From assembly GCA_002405995.1 (NCBI GenBank), contig DHMW01000097.1, positions 24,183 through 36,098 on the forward strand: DNA of 11,916 nucleotides, given 5' to 3'. Source of the DNA: Oscillospiraceae bacterium UBA4632 (GTDB lineage Bacteria > Bacillota > Clostridia > Oscillospirales > Oscillospiraceae). A program made the position numbers and the translations under genes. Numbering within the stretch: position 1 is the first letter of the stretch; each line of letters starts with the position of its first letter. Positions 1 to 7,309 of the stretch are shown in pieces. The notes beneath the pieces were generated by a model. It made no database searches. It saw only the letters and a list, made by a program, of their open reading frames with translations, and was not told where the DNA came from.

Positions 1-831
1 AAGTGGAACATGGGCTGGATGAACGACATGTGCCACTATCTGAAGCTCGACCCCTGGTTCCGCCAGTTCCACCACAGGGACATCACATTCTCCCTGATGT
101 ACGCCTTCTCCGAAAACTTCGTTCTGCCCATCTCGCACGACGAGGTCGTCTATATGAAGGGGAGCCTGCGCGGCAAGATGCCCGGCGACGACTGGCAGCA
201 GCTCGCCGGCGTGCGCGCATTCACGGCGTATTTGCTCTCCCACCCCGGCAAAAAGCTCATGTTCATGGGCGCGGAGCTGGGCCAGTGGCACGAGTGGAAC
301 TTTGCAGGCCAGCTCGACTGGTACCTGCTCGCAAACCGGGAGAACCAGCAGATCCAACGATTCTTCAAGGATATCAACCACTTCTATCTTTCCCAAAGCC
401 CGCTCTGGGAGATCGACTTTTCATGGGAGGGCTTTGAGTGGCTCGTCGCTGACGACAACCACAACAATGCCGTCGTCTTTGTCCGCCGCGACAGATCGGG
501 CGGCGAGCTGATCGCCGCCGTCAACTTCTCGCCCGTGGGGCATCGCGGCTACCGCTTCGGCGTTCCGCCGAAAAAAACCTACCGCGAGCTGTTCACCACC
601 GACCTGCCGGAGTACGGCGGCACGGGCGATTGGCGCAACACGGCGGCGATCGAAACACAGCCCATTCCCTCCCACGGACGTCCCTGCTCCGTCGCCATCG
701 ACCTGCCGCCGCTGGGCGCGGCGTTCTTTGCCGGCGAAGGAACGTGGACCGCACCGCCGGAGAAAACGGATAAAGAGAAAGAAGAAAGGACCCCCGAAAA
801 AAGATCCAAACCAGACATGCAGAACGCATAA
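1..831 (+). CDS. glgB: 1,4-alpha-glucan branching enzyme GlgB, 3' part
   Basis: This is the C-terminal 276 codons of a GH13 glycogen branching enzyme. The enzyme cuts an alpha-1,4 glucan chain and reattaches it as an alpha-1,6 branch in the cytoplasm. The frame is open from base 1, so the start lies outside the window. Visible family signatures are a KLDPWFRQFHH segment, then FVLPISHDEVV, whose SHDE (residues 45-48 here) carries the third catalytic-site carboxylate and its partner histidine. Next comes KMPGDDWQQLAGVRAF, then the PGKKLMFMGAELGQWHEWN block closing the TIM barrel. The C-terminal beta domain runs from about residue 160 to 250. The last 25 or so residues are a charged Lys/Glu-rich tail that looks dispensable. 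The gene is first in sight of the glg operon, and its stop is followed directly by the ribosome binding site of glgC. Identification is very secure. The catalytic nucleophile and acid/base residues are upstream of the window. Confidence 0.97.
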   Translation, partial: KWNMGWMNDMCHYLKLDPWFRQFHHRDITFSLMYAFSENFVLPISHDEVVYMKGSLRGKMPGDDWQQLAGVRAFTAYLLSHPGKKLMFMGAELGQWHEWNFAGQLDWYLLANRENQQIQRFFKDINHFYLSQSPLWEIDFSWEGFEWLVADDNHNNAVVFVRRDRSGGELIAAVNFSPVGHRGYRFGVPPKKTYRELFTTDLPEYGGTGDWRNTAAIETQPIPSHGRPCSVAIDLPPLGAAFFAGEGTWTAPPEKTDKEKEERTPEKRSKPDMQNA

Positions 832-838
832 AGGAGGA
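831..838 (+). promoter_or_regulatory. Ribosome binding site deciding the glgC GTG start
   Basis: AAGGAGGA overlaps the last base of the glgB stop codon and lies 10 bases before a GTG at 849. The next in-frame ATG (870) is inside the N-terminal beta strand just before the GGQGSRL loop. The GTG is therefore the sensible start. Confidence 0.85.
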
Positions 839-848
839 GATTTAAAGC

Positions 849-2057
849 GTGAAAAAGGAATGTATCGCCATGCTGCTCGCCGGCGGCCAGGGCAGCCGGC
901 TCTATGTGCTCACGGAGAATATGGCAAAGCCTGCCGTGCCCTTTGGCGGCAAGTTCCGCATCATTGACTTCCCGCTTTCCAACTGCGCCAACTCCGGCAT
1001 CGACACCGTCGGCGTTCTGACGCAGTACCGGCCGCTCGAGCTGAACCGCTACATCGGCTCCGGCCAGCCCTGGGACCTTGACCGCTCCGACGGCGGCGTT
1101 CATATCCTGCCGCCGTACCAGAGCGCGGACGGTGCGTCGTGGTACAAGGGCACGGCGAACGCCATCTTCCAGAATATCGGCTTTGTCGATATGTACGACC
1201 CGGACTATGTCGTCATCCTCTCCGGCGATCATATCTACAAGATGGATTACGCCAAAATGCTCGCCCACCACAAAAGGACGGGCGCGGACTGCACCATCTC
1301 CGTCATGGAGGTCCCCTGGGAGGATGCCCCGCGCTTCGGCATCATGAACGTGGATGAAAACGACGCCATCGTCGATTTTGAGGAAAAGCCCGCACAGCCG
1401 AAAAGCAATCTCGCCTCCATGGGCATCTACATCTTCTCCTGGCAGAAGCTGCGCGCCTATCTCATCGAGGATGAGGGCGACGAGACCAGCAGCAACGACT
1501 TCGGCAAGAACATCATCCCCAAGATGCTCCGCAGCGGCGAGAAAATGTCCGCCTACCGCTTCTCCGGCTACTGGAAGGATGTCGGCACGCTCGATTCGCT
1601 CTGGGACGCGAACATGGATATGCTCGCCCACGGCAGCGGGCTGAACCTGCTGGAAAAGGACTGGCCGATCTACGGCCGCTCGCCCTCCGTGCCGCCGGCC
1701 TATCTTGGCGTGGCTGCGCGCGTGGAGCACAGCATCGCCGCCCGCGGCTGCACGATCGAGGGCGCGGCGGAAAACTCCATCCTCTCCGAGCGCTGCACCG
1801 TGGAGGAGGGCGCGAGCGTCCAGTATTCCATTCTCATGCCCGGCGCGGTCGTGAGAAAGAACGCGCGCGTTTCCTACGCCATCATCGGCGAGAATGCCGT
1901 GGTCGGCGAGCACGCCTTCGTCGGCGCGCCGCCCGAGGCGGTCGCGCCCGAGGACTGGGGCATCACCGTCGTCGGACCCGACGCGGCGGTGGCGGACGGA
2001 CACATTCTTCCGGCCAAGCGTATGCGCAGCCGCGACGGAAAGGAGACGGTACGATGA
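849..2057 (+). CDS. glgC: Glucose-1-phosphate adenylyltransferase GlgC (ADP-glucose pyrophosphorylase)
   Basis: GlgC makes ADP-glucose and pyrophosphate from ATP and glucose-1-phosphate, the committed step of glycogen synthesis in the cytoplasm. The 402-residue length fits the Firmicutes family. The N-terminal nucleotidyltransferase domain has the GGQGSRL loop (12-18), PFGGKFRIIDFPLSNC (31-46), SGDH with the metal-binding Asp at 127, FEEKP with the sugar-phosphate Lys at 180, then SNDFGKNIIP and GYWKDVGT. From about residue 285 a left-handed beta-helix of hexapeptide-like repeats follows, the usual oligomerisation and regulatory part. The start is GTG with a strong ribosome binding site. Its stop overlaps the glgD start in an ATGA, so the two are probably translationally coupled and made in matched amounts, as expected for subunits of one complex. 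All recognisable catalytic residues are present, so this is the active subunit. Confidence 0.98.
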   Translation: MKKECIAMLLAGGQGSRLYVLTENMAKPAVPFGGKFRIIDFPLSNCANSGIDTVGVLTQYRPLELNRYIGSGQPWDLDRSDGGVHILPPYQSADGASWYKGTANAIFQNIGFVDMYDPDYVVILSGDHIYKMDYAKMLAHHKRTGADCTISVMEVPWEDAPRFGIMNVDENDAIVDFEEKPAQPKSNLASMGIYIFSWQKLRAYLIEDEGDETSSNDFGKNIIPKMLRSGEKMSAYRFSGYWKDVGTLDSLWDANMDMLAHGSGLNLLEKDWPIYGRSPSVPPAYLGVAARVEHSIAARGCTIEGAAENSILSERCTVEEGASVQYSILMPGAVVRKNARVSYAIIGENAVVGEHAFVGAPPEAVAPEDWGITVVGPDAAVADGHILPAKRMRSRDGKETVR

Positions 2058-3166
2058 ACGGACTGCACGGCATTATCTTCGCCTATGAGCGCACCCCCGG
2101 CCTGCGCGAGCTGACCGAGCGGCGCATGCCCGCCTCACTTCCCTTCGGCGGGCGCTACCGCGCCGTCGATTTCATGCTCTCCAACATGGCAAGCGCCGGC
2201 ATTACAGACGTCGGCGTCGTGCTGCACGGCAACTATCAGAGCCTGATCGACCACATCGGCAACGGCAAGGTCTGGGATATGGCGCGCAAGTATGGCGGGC
2301 TCAGGCTCCTGCCGCCCTTTGCCGGCGGCAGCAAGTACCGCAGCGAGGAATTCCGCGGCAAGCTCGATGCGCTCTCCGGCGTGCGCTCCTACCTCGCGAG
2401 CATCCGACAGGACTACGTCGTCCTGTCAGACAGCGACCTCATCATCAACCTGCCGCTCCAGCAGGTGCTGGAAACGCACATCGAAAGCGGCGCGGACATC
2501 ACCTGCGTCTGCACGGCGCACGACGAATTCGTTGAAAACGCCACCTATTTCACCCTCGACGGCGCCGGGCGCATCGCCGGGACGCGCTGCGCGCCGCGCA
2601 CGGCATCCGGCTACCGCAGCCTTGAGATCTACCTGCTCAGGCGCGACCTTCTCCTCCGGCTCGTGGACGAATGCGCCGCGCAGGAGAAATACAGCTTCCG
2701 CCGCGACGTGCTCTGCGGCATGGCGGACCAGCTCGATCTCAGGGGCTTTGTGTGGGACGGCTTCGCCGCCCAGCTGCGCACCGTGCGCGAGTATTTCGAG
2801 CGCAGCATGCAGCTGCTCGACCCTTCCATCCGCGCCGAGCTTTTCTGCCCCGCGCGCCCCATCCTCGCCAAGGAGGATGACGAGGCCGCATCCTACCTTG
2901 CGCCCGAGGCGCGCTGCGTGGACTCCCTGATCGCCGACGGCTGCCAGATCGAGGGCACGGTGGAGCACAGCATCCTCTTTCCGGGCGTGAGGGTCGGCAG
3001 GGGCAGCGTTGTCAGAAACTGCATTCTCTTCAAGAACAGCGTCGTGGAGGATGGCGTGACGCTTGGCTGCGTCATCGCCGATAAGAACGTGCGCATCCGC
3101 CGCGGCGGCACGCTCATCGGGCACGAGAGCTATCCCCTTGCCATCAGCAAGGGCAGCGTGGTATAA
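2054..3166 (+). CDS. glgD: GlgD, degenerate regulatory partner subunit of ADP-glucose pyrophosphorylase
   Basis: This 370-residue protein is a GlgC paralog of the GlgD type found in Firmicutes. It keeps the scaffold: LPFGGRYRAVDFMLSNM at about 29-45, and a C-terminal left-handed beta-helix at about 290-355. It has lost catalytic motifs. The GGQGSRL loop is replaced by a stretch beginning FAYERTPGLREL, the GDH motif reads SDSD (125-128), and no EEKP lysine motif is seen. In studied Firmicutes, GlgD has little or no activity alone and changes the activity and regulation of GlgC in a hetero-oligomer; that role is assumed here from family knowledge. The start ATG overlaps the glgC stop, with AAAGGAG at 2039-2045 eight bases upstream. 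An alternative label sometimes given in databases is a second GlgC, which the missing motifs argue against. Confidence 0.95.
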   Translation: MNGLHGIIFAYERTPGLRELTERRMPASLPFGGRYRAVDFMLSNMASAGITDVGVVLHGNYQSLIDHIGNGKVWDMARKYGGLRLLPPFAGGSKYRSEEFRGKLDALSGVRSYLASIRQDYVVLSDSDLIINLPLQQVLETHIESGADITCVCTAHDEFVENATYFTLDGAGRIAGTRCAPRTASGYRSLEIYLLRRDLLLRLVDECAAQEKYSFRRDVLCGMADQLDLRGFVWDGFAAQLRTVREYFERSMQLLDPSIRAELFCPARPILAKEDDEAASYLAPEARCVDSLIADGCQIEGTVEHSILFPGVRVGRGSVVRNCILFKNSVVEDGVTLGCVIADKNVRIRRGGTLIGHESYPLAISKGSVV

Positions 3167-3199
3167 GCGGCGAACAGAGCAGAGAAAGGAGAATCCGGC

Positions 3200-4633
3200 A
3201 TGAACATTCTGTATGTGACCAGCGAGGCGGTGCCCTTCTGCAAGACCGGCGGTCTTGCGGATGTCGCGGGCAGCCTGCCGCAGGCGCTGGCTGCCAACGG
3301 CGACCATGTGAGCGTCATCCTGCCGCTCTACGAGCGCGTGAAGGACAAGTGGGGCGAGCGGCTGCGCTTTGAAAGGTGGACGTTTGTGCGTCTTGCCTGG
3401 CGCAGCGTGTACTGCGGGCTCTTTTCGCTCGAATACCAGGGCGTTACCTGGTATTTTATCGACAACGAGAGCTACTTCCGCCGCAGCGACCTCTACGGCT
3501 ACTACGACGACGGCGAGCGCTTCGCCTTCTTCTCCCGCGCGGTGACGGAGCTCTTGAAGTCCCTGCCGGAGAAGCCGGACGTCGTCCACTGCAACGACTG
3601 GCAGAGCGCGCTTGTCCCCATCTACATTCGCGACGAGGCCGTGCGCGACGATTTCTACAAGAGCATCCGCACCGTCATCACCGTCCACAACATCGAGTAT
3701 CAGGGCCGCTATGGGCGCGATACGCTCGAGGACCTCTTCGGGCTTGACCGCGGCTGGTTCGACGGCGGCACGCTTGAATTCGGCGGCGACGTGAACCTTT
3801 TGAAGGGCGCGATCGTCACGGCTGACGCCGTGACCGCCGTCAGCCCCACCTATGCCCAGGAGCTCAAATACGCCTACTTTGCCCACGGGCTGGAAAACGT
3901 GATGGACATGAACGCCCGCAAGCTCCGCGGCGTGCTCAACGGCATCGATATGCAGCGCTACGACCCTGCGCACGACAGGAACATCGTCAGCACCTACAGC
4001 GCGCGGCAGCTTTCCGGCAAGGCGAAGGACAAGGCGCAGCTGCAGGTCTCGCTCGGGCTTCAGGAAAAGCCCGATACGCCCATCCTTGCCATGGTCTCGC
4101 GCCTGGTTTCCCACAAGGGGCTGGACCTTGTGTGCGAAACGCTCGATTATTTCATGGAAAAGGACGTGCAGTTCGTCGTCCTCGGCAAAGGCGACGCGAA
4201 GTACGAAACGTTCTTCCAGTACGCCCAGTCCCGCTACAGCGGGCGCATGGCGGTCTACCTCGGCTATTCCGAGGAGCTTGCCATGCAGATCTATGCGGGC
4301 GCGGACCTGTTCCTCATGCCCTCGAAGAGCGAGCCGTGCGGCCTTTCGCAGATGATCGCCATGCGCTACGGCGCGGTGCCCATCGTGCGCGAGACCGGCG
4401 GCCTCAAGGATACCGTCCACGCCTACGAGGCGTGGAACGGCTCGGGCAACGGCTTCACCTTTGCCAACTACAACGCAGGCGATATGTGCCACGTCATCTG
4501 CGAGGCGATCGACCTCTATCACGACAATAAGACCGCCTACCGCCAGCTGCAAAAGCGCGGCATGACCGCCGACTTCAGCTGGACGCGCTCGGCGCAGGAA
4601 TATCACAACATCTACGATTCCATCTGCAAGTGA
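3200..4633 (+). CDS. glgA: Glycogen synthase GlgA (ADP-glucose type, GT5)
   Basis: GlgA transfers glucose from ADP-glucose to the non-reducing end of an alpha-1,4 glucan in the cytoplasm. The 477-residue length is typical of bacterial GT5 synthases. The N-terminal Rossmann domain opens with the ADP-binding KTGGLADV motif (15-22), followed by HCNDWQSALVPIY and TVHNIEYQGRYG. The C-terminal domain holds VSRLVSHKGLDL with Arg301 and Lys306, which align with Arg300 and Lys305 of the E. coli enzyme. It also holds SEPCGLSQM, whose Glu378 matches the conserved active-site glutamate, then VRETGGLKDTV. The start ATG has AAAGGAGA at 3185-3192, and the gene sits 33 bases after glgD. The N-terminal motif rules out a UDP-glucose GT3 synthase. 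Nothing is missing or broken. Confidence 0.98.
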   Translation: MNILYVTSEAVPFCKTGGLADVAGSLPQALAANGDHVSVILPLYERVKDKWGERLRFERWTFVRLAWRSVYCGLFSLEYQGVTWYFIDNESYFRRSDLYGYYDDGERFAFFSRAVTELLKSLPEKPDVVHCNDWQSALVPIYIRDEAVRDDFYKSIRTVITVHNIEYQGRYGRDTLEDLFGLDRGWFDGGTLEFGGDVNLLKGAIVTADAVTAVSPTYAQELKYAYFAHGLENVMDMNARKLRGVLNGIDMQRYDPAHDRNIVSTYSARQLSGKAKDKAQLQVSLGLQEKPDTPILAMVSRLVSHKGLDLVCETLDYFMEKDVQFVVLGKGDAKYETFFQYAQSRYSGRMAVYLGYSEELAMQIYAGADLFLMPSKSEPCGLSQMIAMRYGAVPIVRETGGLKDTVHAYEAWNGSGNGFTFANYNAGDMCHVICEAIDLYHDNKTAYRQLQKRGMTADFSWTRSAQEYHNIYDSICK

Positions 4634-4636
4634 AAG

Positions 4637-4645
4637 AAAAGGAAA
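4637..4645 (+). promoter_or_regulatory. Ribosome binding site deciding the glgP ATG start
   Basis: AAAAGGAAA with its GGA ending seven bases before ATG 4651 supports that ATG. A longer in-frame GTG at 4630 overlaps the glgA stop and has no comparable site just upstream. It would add seven residues of weak sequence. Confidence 0.65.
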
Positions 4646-4650
4646 TACCT

Positions 4651-7059
4651 ATGACCATTGATTCTGTGAAAAAAATGAAGGATGCGCTGTGCGAAAAGCT
4701 GAAGGTCAGCTTCGGCAGCACCGTGGAGGAGGCGAGCGACGCGCAGATGCTGCGCGCGAGCGCCCTTGTGCTGCGCGACGTGATGGCGGAGCGCAGCGTT
4801 GATACGAACCGCCGCGTCCGGCAGGCGCATCTGCGCCAGGTCCACTACCTGTCCATGGAATTTCTGATGGGCCGCAGCCTGATGAAAAACGCCTTCAACC
4901 TCGGCGTCGGCGAGATCCTGACCGAGGCGCTCGGGGAGCTTGGCTTCCGCGCGGCGGACATCTTTGAAAGCGAGCCGGACGCGGGCCTCGGCAACGGCGG
5001 CCTCGGCCGTCTCGCCGCGTGCTACCTCGACTCGATGACCACGCTCGATATCCCCGCCGCGGGCTATTCCATCTGCTACGAGCTGGGCATTTTCCGCCAG
5101 CGCATCGTGGACGGCCAGCAGGTCGAGCTGCCGGACGACTGGAAGGAGCTGGGCGGCGCGTGGCTGCTGCCCAAGCCGCAGGAGACCGAGACCGTCCGCT
5201 TCGGCGGCACGATCCGCCAGTTCTGGGACGAGGGGCGGCTGCACGTTGTGCCCGAGGGCGCGACCGAGGTGCTCGCCATCCCCTGTGACATGGAGATCGC
5301 GGGCTACGGCACCGATATGGTGAACACCCTGCGCCTCTGGGATGCGAAGTCCCCCACGCCGCTCGATATGTCGCTCTTTTCCCAGGGCGAGTATCTGCGC
5401 GCGCAGGAGCAGCACGCCATGGCGGAGACCATCGCCAAGGTCCTCTACCCCGAGGATAACCATCCCGAGGGCAAGAGCCTGCGCTTAAAGCAGCAGTATT
5501 TCTTCGTCTCCGCGACCATGCAGTCCATCGTGCGCAAGCACATCGAGGTCTACGGCACGGCCGCGAACTTCCACGAAAAGAACGTCATCCAGATCAACGA
5601 CACGCATCCCGCGCTCGTCATCCCCGAGCTCATGCGCATCCTGATGGACGACGCGGGCCTCGACTGGGACGCGGCGTGGGATATTACGACGCACTCCGTC
5701 GCCTACACAAACCACACCGTGCTTGCCGAGGCGCTGGAGCGCTGGCCGCAGGAGCTGATGCAGTCGCTGCTACCGCGCATCTGGACGATCCTCACCGAGA
5801 TCGCGCGCCGCTATCAGGAAAAGATCGAGGCCTATTATCATGATCCCGCGAAAACGCGCGAGATGGCGATCATCTGGGACGGCCAGGTCCGCATGGCGAA
5901 CCTGTGCATTGCAGGCGGTATGGCGGTCAACGGCGTGAGCGCCCTGCACTCCGATATCCTGCGAAACGACGTATTCAAATACCAGTGCGCCATGGAGCCG
6001 GAGAAGTTCAAGAACGTCACCAACGGCATCGACCACCGCCGCTGGCTCGCGCAGATCAACCCGCGGCTCGACGAGCTGGTGCGCGCTCTCTGCGGCGGGG
6101 ACGAGTATCTGCTGCACCCTGAGGCACTCAAAAAGCTCGAGGCGCACGCGAATGATACCGCGGTGCTGGGCCGCCTCGGCGAGATCAAGCGCGCGAACAA
6201 GCTTGACCTTGCCGCCTACGTCAAAAAGACGCAGGGCGTCATGCTCAACACCGACGCGATCTTCGACGTGCAGGTCAAGCGCCTGCACGAGTACAAGCGC
6301 CAGCTTTTGAACGCCATGCACATCCTCTATCTCTACCAGCAGCTGCAAAGCGACCCCAGCCGCGCCATGCAGCCGCGCGTGTTCCTCTTCGGCGCGAAGG
6401 CTGCGCCGGGCTATGCCGTCGCCAAGCGCATCATCCACCTCATCAACTCCCTTGCCGCCGAGATCAATGCCGACCCCATCTGCCGCGACAGGCTGCAAGT
6501 GGTGTTTCTTGAAAATTACCGCGTGTCGCTCGCCGAGCATCTGATGCCCGCCAGCGAGGTCAGCCAGCAGATCTCCACCGCCGGCAAGGAGGCCAGCGGC
6601 ACGGGCAACATGAAGTTCATGATGAACGGCGCGCTGACCGTCGGCACGCTCGACGGCGCGAACGTCGAGATGCACGAGGTGCTCGGCGACGAGAATATGT
6701 TCCTTTTCGGCCTGCATGCCGATGAGGTGGTGCGCCTCAAGCGCGAGGGCTACACACCGCAGAAGCTCTACGCCCGCGATGAAAGCCTCCGCCGCGTGAT
6801 CGACAAGCTCAAGCAGGGCTTTTCCGACGGCGTTTCCTACGACGACCTTGCCTCGCGGCTGCTGATGAACGATGAATATATGCTGCTTCAGGACTTTGCG
6901 CCCTACTGCGCCGCCGAGCAGCGCATGGCCGACACCTATGCAAGGAGCGAGGACTGGAACCGCATGTCGCTCTACAATATTGCCCGCAGCGGCATCTTCG
7001 CAGCCGACCGCGCGGTGGCGCAGTACGCGGACACGATCTGGCATGTACCGCACAAATAA
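4651..7059 (+). CDS. glgP: Glycogen/starch/maltodextrin phosphorylase GlgP (GT35)
   Basis: GlgP is a PLP-dependent alpha-glucan phosphorylase that removes glucose-1-phosphate from the non-reducing ends of glycogen using inorganic phosphate. The chosen start gives 802 residues, close to the usual bacterial length. Visible signatures are YLSMEFLMGRSL near residue 70, ESEPDAGLGNGGLGRLAACYLDSM with the glycine-rich loop at 112-124, NDTHPAL, VTNGIDHRRWL, and KRLHEYKRQLLN. The PLP site lies in KEASGTGNMKFMMNGA, with the Schiff-base Lys at 655. As in other bacterial forms, the N-terminal extension bearing the regulatory phosphoserine of animal enzymes is absent. It is the last gene of the operon, 17 bases after glgA, and ends just before a strong terminator. 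Its product feeds glycolysis and is also the GlgC substrate. Glycogen versus maltodextrin preference cannot be told from sequence; the context favours glycogen. Confidence 0.97.
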   Translation: MTIDSVKKMKDALCEKLKVSFGSTVEEASDAQMLRASALVLRDVMAERSVDTNRRVRQAHLRQVHYLSMEFLMGRSLMKNAFNLGVGEILTEALGELGFRAADIFESEPDAGLGNGGLGRLAACYLDSMTTLDIPAAGYSICYELGIFRQRIVDGQQVELPDDWKELGGAWLLPKPQETETVRFGGTIRQFWDEGRLHVVPEGATEVLAIPCDMEIAGYGTDMVNTLRLWDAKSPTPLDMSLFSQGEYLRAQEQHAMAETIAKVLYPEDNHPEGKSLRLKQQYFFVSATMQSIVRKHIEVYGTAANFHEKNVIQINDTHPALVIPELMRILMDDAGLDWDAAWDITTHSVAYTNHTVLAEALERWPQELMQSLLPRIWTILTEIARRYQEKIEAYYHDPAKTREMAIIWDGQVRMANLCIAGGMAVNGVSALHSDILRNDVFKYQCAMEPEKFKNVTNGIDHRRWLAQINPRLDELVRALCGGDEYLLHPEALKKLEAHANDTAVLGRLGEIKRANKLDLAAYVKKTQGVMLNTDAIFDVQVKRLHEYKRQLLNAMHILYLYQQLQSDPSRAMQPRVFLFGAKAAPGYAVAKRIIHLINSLAAEINADPICRDRLQVVFLENYRVSLAEHLMPASEVSQQISTAGKEASGTGNMKFMMNGALTVGTLDGANVEMHEVLGDENMFLFGLHADEVVRLKREGYTPQKLYARDESLRRVIDKLKQGFSDGVSYDDLASRLLMNDEYMLLQDFAPYCAAEQRMADTYARSEDWNRMSLYNIARSGIFAADRAVAQYADTIWHVPHK

Positions 7060-7065
7060 AAGACT

Positions 7066-7100
7066 TCAAAAGAGGGACAGCTTTGCTGTCCCTCTTTTGA
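7066..7100 (+). terminator. Rho-independent terminator of the glg operon
   Basis: A perfect 16-bp inverted repeat, TCAAAAGAGGGACAGC at 7066-7081 and its complement at 7085-7100, has a three-base TTT loop. It begins seven bases after the glgP stop. The GC core followed by CTTTTGA acts as the U-run, while the matching A-run on the other arm would allow some function in reverse. This marks the end of the glycogen operon. Confidence 0.9.
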
Positions 7101-7159
7101 GTTAGGAAGCACTGCGCTCTGTGCCTCGCCATTGGCTCGACACTCGCTCCGTGAGAAGC

Positions 7160-7192
7160 GTAAATCGCCACGCGCATGTCGCGGCGATTTAC
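7160..7192. repeat. Inverted repeat / hairpin, 10-bp stem
   Basis: GTAAATCGCC (7160-7169) pairs perfectly with GGCGATTTAC (7183-7192). Inside, GCG (7172-7174) can pair with CGC (7180-7182) after a two-base bulge, giving a five-base loop. No T-run follows on either strand, so it is not an ordinary terminator. Confidence 0.8.
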
Positions 7193-7204
7193 CTATCAAG
7201 AGCA

Positions 7205-7226
7205 TTTCACGCCTGCGGGCGTGAAA
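7205..7226. repeat. Inverted repeat / hairpin, 9-bp stem with TGCG loop
   Basis: TTTCACGCC (7205-7213) pairs perfectly with GGCGTGAAA (7218-7226) around a four-base TGCG loop. It lies 12 bases after the preceding hairpin. The tail is not a clear U-run (ACTCTGCGAGG), so termination is possible but unproven. Confidence 0.8.
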
Positions 7227-7309
7227 CTCTGCGAGGCTTTTGAGCTTTTGGAACTTTTTGGGCGGCTTTTGCGTCTAAAGAAACAACTGCTGATGAGGAG
7301 GACTATGCC

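Larger units (their letters stand above)
7101..7293. other. Structured intergenic region with hairpins, function unknown
   Basis: Between the operon terminator and the lipoprotein ribosome binding site there is no credible gene. The stretch holds a weak GCAC/GTGC hairpin (7109-7124) and two clear ones described separately at 7160-7192 and 7205-7226. A T-rich stretch follows from 7236 to 7270. It could be a dispersed intergenic repeat, a small RNA or a leader of the next gene. I cannot decide, and saw no second copy in the window. No convincing promoter with good -35 and -10 boxes was found here for the downstream gene. Confidence 0.5.

Noticed and set aside
579..2003. A 474-codon minus-strand frame opposite the glgB end and glgC
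   Set aside because: Same antisense artefact, with His/Asp/Val-rich low-complexity product and no motif.
2426..4606. A 726-codon open frame on the minus strand opposite glgD and glgA
   Set aside because: It lies fully antisense to two well-identified genes, its product is low-complexity and Ala/Val/Asp-rich, and it matches no family. Such frames arise in GC-rich genes because stop codons are rare in that antisense phase.
5770..7053. A 427-codon minus-strand frame opposite glgP
   Set aside because: Antisense shadow of a clearly identified gene, with no domain or suitable ribosome binding site seen.
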